Part shown: positions 49,829-59,325 of the stretch, piece by piece
Layout: each line of letters starts with the position of its first letter
How positions within the stretch are numbered: position 1 is the first letter of the stretch
Assembly (NCBI RefSeq): GCF_001425785.1
Contig: NZ_LMDI01000001.1
Location: 439,751 to 503,750 of the forward strand
From: Rhizobacter sp. Root1221
Lineage (GTDB): Bacteria > Pseudomonadota > Gammaproteobacteria > Burkholderiales > Burkholderiaceae_C
DNA length: 64,000 nt
Direction of reading: 5' to 3'
Notes under the pieces: generated by a model
Told to the model about the DNA's origin: nothing
Seen by the model: the letters and a program-made list of their open reading frames with translations, nothing else
Databases searched by the model: none
Translations under genes and position numbers: made by a program

Positions 49829-52800
49829 ATGAAATGGTTGGCGTGGGCCGCGGTGGCCGTGATGGGCCTGGCGGGCATCGTGTGGTTCGGCGGTCCGCCT
49901 CTGCTGAAGGTGCAAGGCGAAACACGGCTGAGCCAGGCGCTCGGCCGGCCGGTCACGTTCGGCCACGTCACGGTGCAGCCGTTCGCGCTGAAGCTCACTG
50001 TCGACGACGTGACGATCGGTGGTCAAACCGCCAGCGCCGCGCCTTTGCTGACGATCGAGCGCCTCGTCGCCAACGTGTCGTCGAGTTCGCTGTTCCGTCT
50101 GGCACCCGTGCTCGAAGGCCTCGACGTGGTTCACCCCAAGCTGCGCGTCGTGCACGTGTCGGCGGGCCACTACGACGTCGACGACCTGATCGCGCGGTTC
50201 ACCCCTGCGTCCGATGCCAAGCCCTCTGAGCCGGCCCGCTTCGCGCTCTACAACGTGCAACTCACCGACGGCGAGATCCACTTCGACGACCGCCCCGCTG
50301 GCGGCACGCACGAGGTGGCAGGGGTGCACCTGACCCTGCCGTTCCTCTCCAACCTGGCCACTCACGTGGCGGTGAAGGTGGAACCGCGGCTGGCCTTTCG
50401 CTTGAATGGCGCGGCGTTCGACACCGGGGTGCAGGCCACGCCGTTCGCCACCACCCGCGAAGGCACGCTGGATCTGTCGATCGACCACTTCGATGTGACC
50501 CCGTACCTCGGCTACACGCCGAAGGTGTGGCCCGTGCGGCTGCAGCGCGGGCTGATCGACAGCAACCTGCAGGCCCGGTTCTCGGTGACCACCACCGGCG
50601 CCCCCAGCGTGTCCTTGAAGGGCAAGCTCCAGGTGTCGGACTTGGCGGTCGGCACCGCCGCGGGTGCCGATCTCCTCGCCTGGAAGACGCTGTCGCTGGG
50701 GCTCTCGGACGTGCAACCCCTCGCACGCCGGCTCGAGTTTTCCAGCATCGCGCTCGATGGCCTGACCGTGCATGCGCGGCGCCAGGCCGATGGCCGCTTC
50801 GACGGCATGCCCGCGGCCAGTGGCCCGGCCATGGCATCCACCGCACCGCCTGCACCGGCTGCGTCTGCGGCGAGTGGCACCGCGACGCTGGGGCCCACCA
50901 CGCCCCCGGGATGGCGGATCGCCATCGCGTCGCTGTCGCTCGACCACGGCCGCGTCGAATGGTCCGACACGGCGGTGGTGCCGAACGCGGCCGTGTCGCT
51001 GGTGGACGTGACGGTCAAGGCGGACCGGCTCGCCTACCCACCGGCCGGCGACGTGCCGGTTTCGCTGTCAGCCACGCTGCGCTCTCACGGCGACAAGCCG
51101 CGCAACTGGGGCACGCTGGCAGCCACCGGCACGGGCAACACACAACATGCGGCCCTCCGGGTCACGCTCGATGCCTTGTCCCTCGAAGCGCTGGAACCGT
51201 ATCTGGCGGGTGCGCTGACGCCGCGTGTGGCGGGGCAACTGTCCGGGACGGGCCAGGTCGACTGGTCAGGTGATCCGGCTGCGCCACGGCTCAAGGTGGC
51301 CCTGGACAGCGTCGCGTTCGACGCTGTCCGCCTCACGGAGGCTTCCGGCCGCGTGCCGCACGGTGCCGCGATGGAGGTCGTGGCCCTGAAGCAGGTGCGG
51401 TTCACCGATGTCGCGGTCGACGTGCCGGCGCGGCAGGTCACGTTGGGTGAGTTGAGGGTGCAACAACCGTGGCTGAGCCTGGACCGGTCCGACACCGGCG
51501 CGTGGAACGTGCAACGCTGGATGCCGACATCCACCGCATCGACGCCAGTGGCCGTGCCGGCCGAATCCGCAGCCTCGGCCGCTCCGCCGTGGAAGGTCAC
51601 GCTGAAGTCGGCGTTCGTCGACGGGGGCCGGCTGCGACTCTCCGATGCCAGTTCGTCTACGGGTGGCACGCCGCATCGCACCGAGGTCAGTGCACTCGCG
51701 CTCGACATTCGCAACCTCGTGTGGGACGGCGACCGGCCTGCACCGCCGGCGAAGCTGAAGATCGGCGCCCGCGTGGGCAGCGGCCAAGTGGCGTTCGACG
51801 GGCAGGTGGGCCTGGTGCCACAGGCGGGATCCGGCACGTTGACCATCACGCGTTTCCCCGTGCAGGCGTTTGCCCCGTACGTCACGCTGGCGCCGGGGGT
51901 GGCGCTGGCCCGCGCCGAGGCCGGGTTCAAGGGGAGCGTGACGGTGCGGCTGCCGTCGACCGGGCCGGAGGCCAGCGTCAAGGGCGACGTGCTGCTTGCC
52001 GACGTGTTGCTCCAGTCGCGCGCCGCCGATGCATCCGCCGGCCCGGGTGACGACCTGCTGCAATGGCAGGCGCTCGCGCTCAAGGGCCTCCAGTTCGACA
52101 TGGCGCCAAAGGCCAAGCCGCGCCTGAACATCGCCGAGGCCGCGCTCAACGACCTGCGTGCACGGCTGGTGGTCACTGAACAAGGCCGGTTGAACCTGCA
52201 AGACGCTGCCGGCGGCCGGGTGGGCCCCCAGGCACCGGTGCCACCGGCCGATGCGGCGTCCGCGCCGGCATCGACCCCCGGCGCGGCCGCAGTGGCGCCG
52301 CGAGACGAGTTGCCCATCGATGCCACCGTGGGCCTCACACGCATCACCAACGGCCGCATCGAGTTCAGCGACAACTTCGTGCGGCCGAAGTACAGCGCCG
52401 ACCTGACCCAGCTGAACGGCCGCCTGGGCGCCATCAGCACGCGGGGCACGCGCATGGCCGAGCTCGAGCTGAAAGGGCGTGCCGCGGGCACCGCCGACCT
52501 CGAGATCTCGGGCCAGGTGCAGCCGCTCGCGCATCCCTTGACGCTCGACATCAAGGCCCGCGCCAGTGACCTCGAGCTGGCGCCGCTGTCACCGTACGCC
52601 GCGAAATACGTGGGCTACGCGATCGAGCGCGGCAAGCTGACGATGGACGTGGCCTACCGCATCGATCCCGACGGCCGCCTGGAGGCGCGCAACCAGGTGA
52701 TCGTCAACCAGCTGACCTTCGGTGACGCGGTGCCGTCGCCCCAGGCCACCACGCTGCCCGTGCGGCTGGCGGTCTCGCTGCTGAAGGATCGCCATGGGGT

Positions 52801-53497
52801 CATCGACATCAACCTGCCCATCAGCGGTTCGCTGAACGACCCGCAGTTCAGTGTCGGCGGGCTGATCTCGAAGGTGTTGGGCAACCTGATCACCAAGGCC
52901 GTGACGGCACCGTTTTCACTGCTGTCGGGCGGCGGGCAGACGGACATCAGCCAGTTGGCCTTCGAGCCGGGCACGGCGCGGCTGACGTCAGAGGGTCAGG
53001 CGTCGCTCGACCGGGTGGGTGCCACACTTGCCGAGAAACCGTCGCTCAAACTGACGATCACCGGCACGTCCGATGCCGACACCGAACGCGATGCGTTCCA
53101 GCGCCAGGTGCTCGGCACGCGGCTGGTGGCGGAGCGCCGCAAGGAAATGCTCGCCACGGGCGGCAACGGGGAGGGGGCCGCCAACCTGGGCGCAGGCGAT
53201 CGCTCGCGCCTGTTGCAGTTGCTCTACCGCCAGGCCGACATCCCGGACAAACCGCGCAACGCGCTGGGCCTGGTTCGGGACCTGCCGGACGCCGACACCG
53301 AGGCCCGCCTGAAGGCCCGCATCACGGTGGACAGCGACGCGATGCGTGAACTGGCTCTGCAGCGCGCGGTGGCGGTTCGGGACACGCTGGTGGCCAAGGG
53401 GTTGCCGGCCGAGCGGCTGTTCCTCGCCGCACCGAAGGGCAAGGGCGATGACGGCACCTGGTTGCCGTCGGTCAAGCTGGGGCTGTCGCTGGACTGA
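49829..53497 (+). CDS. Giant DUF748/AsmA-like envelope protein
   Basis: 1222 residues from ATG 49829. One N-terminal membrane anchor (MKWLAWAAVAVMGLAGIVWF), then a very long periplasmic beta-rich body of repeated DUF748/AsmA-type units, each with patterns like VDVVHPKLRV (LDVVHPKLRVVHVSAGHYDV), ITNGRIEFSDNFVRPKYSAD and LNGRLGAISTRGTRMAELEL. The C-terminus contains PISGSLNDPQFSVGGLISKV and an OmpA-like stretch (FEPGTARLTSEGQASLDRVG). AsmA-like proteins form hydrophobic troughs across the periplasm and are linked with phospholipid or outer-membrane homeostasis. Two Ala/Pro linkers lie within (TAPPAPAASAASG, DAASAPASTPGAAA). Confidence 0.88.
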   Translation: MKWLAWAAVAVMGLAGIVWFGGPPLLKVQGETRLSQALGRPVTFGHVTVQPFALKLTVDDVTIGGQTASAAPLLTIERLVANVSSSSLFRLAPVLEGLDVVHPKLRVVHVSAGHYDVDDLIARFTPASDAKPSEPARFALYNVQLTDGEIHFDDRPAGGTHEVAGVHLTLPFLSNLATHVAVKVEPRLAFRLNGAAFDTGVQATPFATTREGTLDLSIDHFDVTPYLGYTPKVWPVRLQRGLIDSNLQARFSVTTTGAPSVSLKGKLQVSDLAVGTAAGADLLAWKTLSLGLSDVQPLARRLEFSSIALDGLTVHARRQADGRFDGMPAASGPAMASTAPPAPAASAASGTATLGPTTPPGWRIAIASLSLDHGRVEWSDTAVVPNAAVSLVDVTVKADRLAYPPAGDVPVSLSATLRSHGDKPRNWGTLAATGTGNTQHAALRVTLDALSLEALEPYLAGALTPRVAGQLSGTGQVDWSGDPAAPRLKVALDSVAFDAVRLTEASGRVPHGAAMEVVALKQVRFTDVAVDVPARQVTLGELRVQQPWLSLDRSDTGAWNVQRWMPTSTASTPVAVPAESAASAAPPWKVTLKSAFVDGGRLRLSDASSSTGGTPHRTEVSALALDIRNLVWDGDRPAPPAKLKIGARVGSGQVAFDGQVGLVPQAGSGTLTITRFPVQAFAPYVTLAPGVALARAEAGFKGSVTVRLPSTGPEASVKGDVLLADVLLQSRAADASAGPGDDLLQWQALALKGLQFDMAPKAKPRLNIAEAALNDLRARLVVTEQGRLNLQDAAGGRVGPQAPVPPADAASAPASTPGAAAVAPRDELPIDATVGLTRITNGRIEFSDNFVRPKYSADLTQLNGRLGAISTRGTRMAELELKGRAAGTADLEISGQVQPLAHPLTLDIKARASDLELAPLSPYAAKYVGYAIERGKLTMDVAYRIDPDGRLEARNQVIVNQLTFGDAVPSPQATTLPVRLAVSLLKDRHGVIDINLPISGSLNDPQFSVGGLISKVLGNLITKAVTAPFSLLSGGGQTDISQLAFEPGTARLTSEGQASLDRVGATLAEKPSLKLTITGTSDADTERDAFQRQVLGTRLVAERRKEMLATGGNGEGAANLGAGDRSRLLQLLYRQADIPDKPRNALGLVRDLPDADTEARLKARITVDSDAMRELALQRAVAVRDTLVAKGLPAERLFLAAPKGKGDDGTWLPSVKLGLSLD

Positions 53498-53516
53498 ACG
53501 CGCAGGGCGGCGGCGC

Positions 53517-54428
53517 TCAGGGGTTGGCCGGGTTGGGCCGCCCCTGCAGCGACCCCAACAATCGGCCCAGCCGGTGCTTGAACCCCGACCGCGACGACAC
53601 CTCGCCGAGGTTGGGGGGCACCAGCAGCGTGGCGCGCGCGGCCTGGGCCAGGGCTTCCGGGCTGGTGTCACGCGACATGGCGGGGGCCACCGGTGTCGCG
53701 ACCGGGCGCGGGGCCACCGGCTCGCGTTCGACCGCAAGTTCCCGTTCGGCGGGGGGCGCCTCCGCCTCGGCCAGCACGGCGGGTCGCCGGAACACCGGTT
53801 CGAGGAACCCGAGGATGGGATCCCACTGGGCCAGGTCGGCTGCTACCTTGGACGCGGGCAGGTCGAAGAGCCCGAGTCCCTGTTCGACACATTTCACGTA
53901 CGCCTGGGTTTCCCGAAGCGCGCCGAGGTAGGGCAGCTGGTTCGCCTCGGCCCAGGCGTGCATGACTTCCGCCGCCTTCGTGCGCGCGTCGAGGCGCATG
54001 CCGATGGCCGCCACCTTGCAACGCCCTGAGGCCACCCGGGGCAGGGTGAGCAGTTCGGCATGGCAGTCGGCGGCAGACTCGCGGTCGAAGACTGAATTGC
54101 AGACGGGCATCAGGATCACGTCGGCATATCCCACCACCCGTGCCAAATCGAAGCCGCGCAGGCCACCCGGGGTGTCAAGGATGACGTGGGTCGTGCCGGC
54201 CGGGGAGCGCAGCACGTTCTTCGGGTCCACCGCCCAGCCGAGGATGGGCGCGCTGCGGGGCAGCGTGCGTTCGGCGCGCAGGCGCAGCCAGGTCTGGGTG
54301 GATTGCTGGCGGTCCACGTCGCCCAACATGGCAAGGATGCCGTGGTTGGCGCAGTATGCGGCGAGGTTCGTGGCCAGCGTGCTCTTGCCGCTGCCACCCT
54401 TGCGATTGACGACGGCGATGACGGGCAT
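53517..54428 (-). CDS. ParA/MinD-family ATPase
   Basis: 303 residues. Deviant Walker A KGGSGKST (10-17) at the N-terminus, DVDRQQSTQTW (the switch and signature residues), and HVILDTPGGLRGFDL. The first 215 residues form the ParA fold. The C-terminal tail (about 80 residues, rich in Ala, Pro and Glu, ending with the basic KHRLGRLLGSLQGRPNP) is unusual. No parB or centromere-like repeats are adjacent, so it is more likely a positioning ATPase for a cell structure or an orphan chromosome-type ParA than part of a plasmid partition pair. Divergent from the LON-domain gene. Confidence 0.87.
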   Translation of the reverse strand: MPVIAVVNRKGGSGKSTLATNLAAYCANHGILAMLGDVDRQQSTQTWLRLRAERTLPRSAPILGWAVDPKNVLRSPAGTTHVILDTPGGLRGFDLARVVGYADVILMPVCNSVFDRESAADCHAELLTLPRVASGRCKVAAIGMRLDARTKAAEVMHAWAEANQLPYLGALRETQAYVKCVEQGLGLFDLPASKVAADLAQWDPILGFLEPVFRRPAVLAEAEAPPAERELAVEREPVAPRPVATPVAPAMSRDTSPEALAQAARATLLVPPNLGEVSSRSGFKHRLGRLLGSLQGRPNPANP

Positions 54429-54545
54429 TGACGCGCACTGCAGCTGGTTCGGGGTGGTCGTATTACAACATTGCCAGGTGTCTCACAGTGTCACGATCAG
54501 TAAGGTGAAGCCCTGCCAATCGTTGCGACCGGGCGACAATTGCCC

Positions 54546-55187
54546 ATGGACCGCGACACCCGCCTCCCGCTTTTCCCGCTTCGCACGGTGCTGTTTCCGG
54601 GCGGGCGCCTCCCGCTCCAGATCTTCGAGGTGCGTTACCTCGACATGATCGGCCGGGCCCATCGCGAAGGCATCCCCTTCGGCGTGGTGTGCCTGACGGA
54701 AGGCGACGAGGTGCGCCGGAACGTCGATGGGGGCTTCCAGGCGGAGTCGTTCCACCCATTCGGCACGCTGGCCCGCATCGATCGCCTGGAGCGCCCCCGG
54801 CCAGGTCTGCTCAACATCCAGTGCACCGGCCTGCAACGGTTCAGGCTCGAGCGCACGGAGTGCCTGCCGCACGGCTTGTGGGTGGGGGACGCCGAATCCC
54901 TGCCTGACGACCCGCTCGTGCCCATCCCGTCCGACCTGGAGCACATCCGCATCGCGCTGCAGCGGGTGGTGAGCGACCTGCGGGACCAGGGTCTCGGCGA
55001 CGACGACATGCCGCTCCAGGCCCCCTGGCGTTTCGACGATTGCGGCTGGGTGGCCAACCGCTGGTGCGACCTGTTGCCTCTCTCCAACGCCCTCCGGCAG
55101 CAATTGCTGGTGGTGGACAGCCCGCTCGTGCGCCTCGAACTGGTGGCCGACGCCCTCGACCGCTACCGCCAGCCCGAAGCGGACTGA
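54546..55187 (+). CDS. LON substrate-binding-domain (LON-N) protein
   Basis: 213 residues from ATG 54546. Contains only the N-terminal substrate-recognition domain of Lon protease: RLPLFPLRTVLFPGGRLPLQ, IFEVRYLDMIGRA, PFGVVCLTEGDEV, GTLARIDRLE, and a helical C-terminal part (CDLLPLSNALRQQLLVVDSP). ATPase and protease parts are absent. This is a widespread stand-alone family (PF02190) of unclear role, possibly substrate delivery. The stop is 13 bp from the convergent CFA synthase stop. Confidence 0.88.
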   Translation: MDRDTRLPLFPLRTVLFPGGRLPLQIFEVRYLDMIGRAHREGIPFGVVCLTEGDEVRRNVDGGFQAESFHPFGTLARIDRLERPRPGLLNIQCTGLQRFRLERTECLPHGLWVGDAESLPDDPLVPIPSDLEHIRIALQRVVSDLRDQGLGDDDMPLQAPWRFDDCGWVANRWCDLLPLSNALRQQLLVVDSPLVRLELVADALDRYRQPEAD

Positions 55188-55200
55188 CGCAGCGGCCCGG

Positions 55201-56568
55201 TCACCCCGGGTACATGTGCCCGCGTGTCATCGGGATGGGGGTGCCCCCGGGAACCCGGCGGGCCGCGAGCAACTGGTACACACCGATGTCGCCCGATTCG
55301 AACTCGAGCGCACAGGCGGCCATGTAGAGGCGCCACACACGCCACGTGGCCTCGCTGACGTGGGCGAGGGCGCGGGCGTGGTTGGCCTCGAGCCGGGCCA
55401 CCCAGTGCCGAAGCGTCTTCGCGTAGTGGGGCCGCCAGGCTTCCACGTCGAGGAGCTCGAAGTCCGCACGTTCCATGTGCCGCTGGATGTTGCCCACGGT
55501 GTCGAGCTGCCCGTCAGGGAACACGTAGCGGTTGATGAACTCGGTGGACACCGTCTTGTCCCACCCCTCCACGTAGTGCGTGATGCCGTGGTTCAGCAGC
55601 AGGCCGCCGGGCCTGAGCTGCCGGTACAGCGTCTCGAAATACACCGGGAGGTTCTTCAGTCCCACGTGCTCGAACATGCCGATGCTCGACACCTTGTCGT
55701 AGCCCGGTTCGCGGGGCAGGTCGCGGTAGTCGCGCAACTCCACGGTGACCCGATCCGACAGGCCTGCGGCCTGGATGCGCTCGCGGGCTTCCTGCAACTG
55801 TCTTTCGCTGAGCGTGATGCCGTGCGCGGTCACCCCATGGTGCTGTGCGGCATGTATCACGAGCGCGCCCCAGCCGCAGCCCACGTCGAGCAGCCGTTCG
55901 CCGGGCGCCAGCTGCAGCTTGCGGCAGATGTGCTCCAGCTTGGCCCGTTGGGCGTCTTCGAGCGTGAGGTCGGGTCGTTCGAAGTAGGCGCACGAATACA
56001 CCATGCGTTCGTCGAGCCACAGCCGGTAGAAATCGTTCGAGACGTCGTAGTGGAATCCGATGGCGTCCCGGTTTTCTGCCTTCGAATGGGCTTGCACGGG
56101 CGGCGCGAGCAGCGACGCACGGGCCTCGTCGAACGCCGCGGCAGAGCGCAGGCGCAACGTGGTCAGCAGCACACGCCACCGGTCCTGCCAGGGCAGGCGC
56201 AGCACCTGGACGTGGTCCTTGAGTGCCAGGGCCGCGAAAAAGTCACCTTCGATGTCGAGGTCGCCCCTGAAGTACGCGTCAGCCAGCCGGAGCGGGTCGC
56301 CGCCTCCCAGCAGGCTGCGGACGACGTTCGGCGTGTGGCACACGAGCGTGAAGGGCGCTGGCTCGGCAGGCGGCGGGCCGCGGCCGAGCAACAGCGTGCG
56401 GCCATCCCACAGCCTGACGGCCAGGTGCCTGTCGAAGGCCCGGAACAGGCGTTCGACCGCCTCGATCAGGGGGGCGCTGTCGGGCCCGGCGCCCGGTCGA
56501 GAGGCGGGGGCCGCCGACGGCATGTCGTCGGACGTCGTCGCACACGCGGAGGAAGAGGGTTCCTTCAT
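55201..56568 (-). CDS. cfa: Cyclopropane-fatty-acyl-phospholipid synthase
   Basis: 455 residues from ATG 56568, GGAG about 10 nt upstream. SAM-dependent methyltransferase that adds a methylene across double bonds of membrane phospholipid acyl chains. Core motifs: IGFHYDVSNDFYRLWLDERM, VYSCAYFERPDLTLEDAQRA, KLEHICRKLQL, the SAM loop LLDVGCGWGALVIHAAQ, GITLSERQLQEARERI, and YDKVSSIGMFEHVGLKNLPV. An N-terminal 35-residue Ser/Pro/Ala tail is not part of the family core. The C-terminal half (YVFPDGQLDTVGNIQRHMER) is complete. Confidence 0.93.
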   Translation of the reverse strand: MKEPSSSACATTSDDMPSAAPASRPGAGPDSAPLIEAVERLFRAFDRHLAVRLWDGRTLLLGRGPPPAEPAPFTLVCHTPNVVRSLLGGGDPLRLADAYFRGDLDIEGDFFAALALKDHVQVLRLPWQDRWRVLLTTLRLRSAAAFDEARASLLAPPVQAHSKAENRDAIGFHYDVSNDFYRLWLDERMVYSCAYFERPDLTLEDAQRAKLEHICRKLQLAPGERLLDVGCGWGALVIHAAQHHGVTAHGITLSERQLQEARERIQAAGLSDRVTVELRDYRDLPREPGYDKVSSIGMFEHVGLKNLPVYFETLYRQLRPGGLLLNHGITHYVEGWDKTVSTEFINRYVFPDGQLDTVGNIQRHMERADFELLDVEAWRPHYAKTLRHWVARLEANHARALAHVSEATWRVWRLYMAACALEFESGDIGVYQLLAARRVPGGTPIPMTRGHMYPG

Positions 56569-56633
56569 GGTGATCGAACTCCAGCTGCAAGTCGTGCGGG
56601 CGGGGGGGCTGCCCGGGCGTACTCCCTGTGCTT

Positions 56634-56652
56634 GGGAATTTGACACATTCCC
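56634..56652. promoter_or_regulatory. 19-bp dyad in the 115-bp gap between lacI-type gene and cfa
   Basis: GGGAAT-TTGACAC-ATTCCC, two perfect 6-bp arms around 7 bases, 66 bp upstream of the cfa start on the minus strand. It could be a protein-binding site in the cfa promoter. No regulator can be named from the sequence. Confidence 0.35.
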
Positions 56653-56683
56653 GCTGCCCGAGTCAGCCGGGCGGTTTTTGGAA

Positions 56684-57709
56684 CTACAGGCGCCGTGTGG
56701 TTTCCCGAACCGTCAGGGACAGGGGCGGCAGCTCCACCTCCGGCGTGGGCTGGCCAAGCATGTTGAGCAGCGCCTGCGCGGCGAACAGGCCCACCTCGTA
56801 GATGGGCTGGCGCACGGTGGTGAGCGGTGGGGTCAGGTAGGCAGCCACCGGCAAGTCGTCGAAACCGACCAGCGAAACGTCGTCGGGCACGCGAATGCCA
56901 CGCCGGTACATCGCCACCCGGGCGCCGAAGGCCGACTGGTCGTTGGCCGCGAACACTGCCGTGAAGGCGTGGCCGCTGTCGAGGAGGCGGTTCATCGCCA
57001 TCAGGCCACCGCCTTCGAGGAAGTCGCCCTGGACGACCAGGTCCGGGTCGAGCGCCAGGCCGGCCTCCTGGTGTGCCCGCACATAGCCCTTGTAGCGCGC
57101 GATCGCGTCCACGTGGTCCACCGGCCCCGCGATGTGTGCCACACGCCGGTGCCCGAGGCCGATCAGGTGCTTGGTGGCGAGGTAGCCCCCGGCGGCGTGG
57201 TCGATGGTGTGGGACCGGATGCTCGGGCCTTCGAGGTGGCGCCCCGTCACGACGATGGGCTGCTGCTTGGCGAAGTTGAGGATGTCCTCGTCGGGCAGGT
57301 GGCCCGTCAGGATCACGAGCCCGTCGATGCGGCGGGCCTGCAGCAGGCGGATGCGCTCGGCCTCCTCGTGGGCATTCCAGTGGCCGCTGACGATGATCGG
57401 GGCGTAGCCGCTGTCGGCCAGGCCCTGTTCGATGCCCCGCATGGCCCGTGTGTAGAAGGGGCTCTCGATGTCCTGCGCCAGGATGCCCACCGTCATGGTC
57501 GTGCCGGTCTTCAGGCTGCGGGCAAAGAGGTTGGGCCTGAACGACAGCTTCTTGATGGCCTTCTCGACCGCCGCCCGTTTGGCGCCGTCGACGCGGGCGG
57601 TGCCATTGAGGATGCGGGAAACCGTGCTCGGCGAAACGCCAGCTTCCTTGGCCACGTCGAGGAGGGTCACCGCGGCAGGGGGCGCTTCTGGGGTGATGGG
57701 ACGATTCAC
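56684..57709 (-). CDS. LacI-family repressor of the adjacent sugar operon
   Basis: 341 residues. Helix-turn-helix VTLLDVAKEAGVSPSTVSRI, then hinge helix (AAVEKAIKKLSFRPNLFARS), then the periplasmic-binding-like sensor domain: TVGILAQDIESPFYTRAMRG, RIRLLQARRIDGLVILTGHL, FAANDQSAFGARVAMYRRGI and VSLVGFDDLPVAAYLTPPLT. It is divergent from the sugar transporter genes, with operator-like TGAAAACGTTTTCA sites in the shared 307-bp region, so it should repress that operon and perhaps itself until a sugar binds. Specificity is inferred from the neighbours. Confidence 0.93.
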   Translation of the reverse strand: MNRPITPEAPPAAVTLLDVAKEAGVSPSTVSRILNGTARVDGAKRAAVEKAIKKLSFRPNLFARSLKTGTTMTVGILAQDIESPFYTRAMRGIEQGLADSGYAPIIVSGHWNAHEEAERIRLLQARRIDGLVILTGHLPDEDILNFAKQQPIVVTGRHLEGPSIRSHTIDHAAGGYLATKHLIGLGHRRVAHIAGPVDHVDAIARYKGYVRAHQEAGLALDPDLVVQGDFLEGGGLMAMNRLLDSGHAFTAVFAANDQSAFGARVAMYRRGIRVPDDVSLVGFDDLPVAAYLTPPLTTVRQPIYEVGLFAAQALLNMLGQPTPEVELPPLSLTVRETTRRL

Positions 57710-57773
57710 GGTTGCTCGGAAGAAGGGGTGGAGCCGACGGCACGACTGCGTGCTGCGTTGAATTTTGTCATCA

Positions 57774-57787
57774 TGATAACGTTTTCA
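57774..57787. promoter_or_regulatory. LacI-type operator, regulator side
   Basis: TGATAACGTTTTCA, one base away from the perfect palindrome at 57922. It lies 65 bp upstream of the lacI-type start and about 148 bp (near 14 helical turns) from the other site, which would allow looping between the two. The rest of the 307-bp divergent region (57710-58016) holds no gene. Confidence 0.65.
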
Positions 57788-57883
57788 AGGTGTCAAGTGC
57801 TTTTGGTTCTGAAAAACACTGATGTTGTTTTGATGTGTTCTAGGGGGTTTCCCTGGGATGGGGTACTTCCTGAGACTTAGGTG

Positions 57884-57912
57884 TTGACTCCTGGCGACCG
57901 CGGGAGTGAAAT
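57884..57912 (+). promoter_or_regulatory. Sigma-70-like promoter of the sugar transport operon
   Basis: TTGACT (57884-57889), 17-bp spacer, TGAAAT (57907-57912), a good -35 with a weaker -10. Transcription would begin near 57919, directly before the operator at 57922, so bound repressor would block RNA polymerase. Predicted by eye only. Confidence 0.5.
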
Positions 57913-57921
57913 TCGTCGTTC

Positions 57922-57935
57922 TGAAAACGTTTTCA
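57922..57935. promoter_or_regulatory. Perfect LacI-type operator in front of the transport operon
   Basis: TGAAAACGTTTTCA, a perfect 14-bp palindrome with the central CG typical of LacI/GalR-family sites. It sits 82 bp before the binding-protein start and just downstream of the predicted -10, a classical repression position. Confidence 0.75.
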
Positions 57936-58016
57936 CAGGTTGTCGTCAGCGCAGGCGACAAAGAACGCTGTTACCGCAGCACATCAACCCAACGCCCCAG
58001 GCACGGAAGAGACGCC

Positions 58017-59276
58017 ATGAAAAGTCTGTTGAAACCCCTGTTGATCACTGCCGCAGTTGTTGCGGCCTTTGGCGCCCAAGCCCAGGACGCCAAACCCACC
58101 ATCACCCTCAACGTCTCGTCGTTCCCTGACCTGGACCGGGGCGTCAAGGCTGCCATTCCGCTGTACAAGAAGCTGCACCCCGAGGTCGAGATCAAGCTCA
58201 CGAGCCTCGCGTATCCCGACCACCACACCGCGATGACCACGTCGCTCGCCACCGGCGCCAACCTGCCGGACGTGATGGCCGTCGACAACGGCTTCATCGG
58301 CAAGTTCGCCGAATCGGGCTGCCTCGAAGACCTGAGCAAGGCCCCGTTCAACGGCCTGGCCCAGCGCGACAAGCTCGCCAAGTTCGCGGTGAACCAGTCC
58401 ACCAGCAGCGCAGGCGCACTGGCCGCACTGCCGGTCGACATCGGCCCCGGCGCGCTGTTCTACCGAAAGGACCTGCTCGACAAGGCCGGCGTCTCCGAAG
58501 CCGACATGATCAAGAGCTGGGACTCGTACATCGCGTCTGGCAAGAAGGTGAAGGCGGCCACCGGTGCCTACATGCTCGGCAACGCCGCCGACATCAAGGA
58601 CATCTACATCCGCTCGGGCCTGAAGGACGGTGACGGCATCTACTTCGACAAGAAGGGCAACTCGCTCGTCACGACGCCGCGTTTCGTCAAGGCGTTCGAA
58701 CTGGCCAAGGCTGCACGTGCCGCGGGCATCGACGGCAAGATCGCGGCCTGGTCCAACGAGTGGAGCGAAGGCTTCAAGCGCGACAAGATCGCTACGCAGA
58801 TGATGGGCGGCTGGCTCGCTGGTCACCTGAACAACTGGCTCGCCCCGGAACAAAAGGGCAAGTGGCGCTCGGCCCAGTTGCCGAACGGCGCGTTCGGTTT
58901 CTGGGGAGGCTCGTTCTACGCCATCCCGAAGCAGGCCAAGAACAAGGCCGCCGCATGGGACTTCGTGCAGTTCATGACCTACAACAAGGAAATGCAACTG
59001 ACGGCCCTGAAGAGCCAGGACTCGTTCCCGGTGCTGCTCGACGCGCAGACCGACGCCTTCATCGCCCAGCCGATGGAGTACCTCGGTGGCCAGCCGGCCC
59101 GCCAGGCCTGGAAGACCGCCGCTGACAAGATCCCGGCCACCACCATCGACAAGTTCGACCCGGTGGCCGAGAGCGTCGTCAACGCCGAACTCGACAAGGT
59201 GCTGGAGCAGAACAAGGACATCAAGACCGCCCTGGCTGATGCCCAAGCCCAGCTGAAGCGCCGCGTCCGCCGCTGA
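58017..59276 (+). CDS. CUT1-family ABC sugar-binding protein
   Basis: 419 residues from ATG 58017. Signal peptide ending GAQAQ (cleavage near residue 22-23). Extracellular solute-binding family 1: ITLNVSSFPDLDRGVKAAIP, YPDHHTAMTTSLATGANLPD, VMAVDNGFIGKFAESGCLED, GPGALFYRKDLLDKAGVSE, MMGGWLAGHLNNWLAPEQKG and GGSFYAIPKQAKNKAAAWDF. It captures sugar in the periplasm for the two permeases that follow. GH1 beta-glucosidase and a LamB-type porin in the same operon suggest beta-glucosides such as cellobiose, but the ligand cannot be read from sequence. Confidence 0.92.
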   Translation: MKSLLKPLLITAAVVAAFGAQAQDAKPTITLNVSSFPDLDRGVKAAIPLYKKLHPEVEIKLTSLAYPDHHTAMTTSLATGANLPDVMAVDNGFIGKFAESGCLEDLSKAPFNGLAQRDKLAKFAVNQSTSSAGALAALPVDIGPGALFYRKDLLDKAGVSEADMIKSWDSYIASGKKVKAATGAYMLGNAADIKDIYIRSGLKDGDGIYFDKKGNSLVTTPRFVKAFELAKAARAAGIDGKIAAWSNEWSEGFKRDKIATQMMGGWLAGHLNNWLAPEQKGKWRSAQLPNGAFGFWGGSFYAIPKQAKNKAAAWDFVQFMTYNKEMQLTALKSQDSFPVLLDAQTDAFIAQPMEYLGGQPARQAWKTAADKIPATTIDKFDPVAESVVNAELDKVLEQNKDIKTALADAQAQLKRRVRR

Positions 59277-59325
59277 TCCCGGCACCGCCCGACACCGCCC
59301 ATCCAGTCCAGTTCGAGTGCCCAAC

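Noticed and set aside
56656..56679. GCCCG-AGTCAGC-CGGGC-GGTTTTT hairpin as a terminator
   Set aside because: It would work only on the plus strand, where no gene lies upstream; on the minus strand, which carries the neighbouring genes, no T-run follows the stem.
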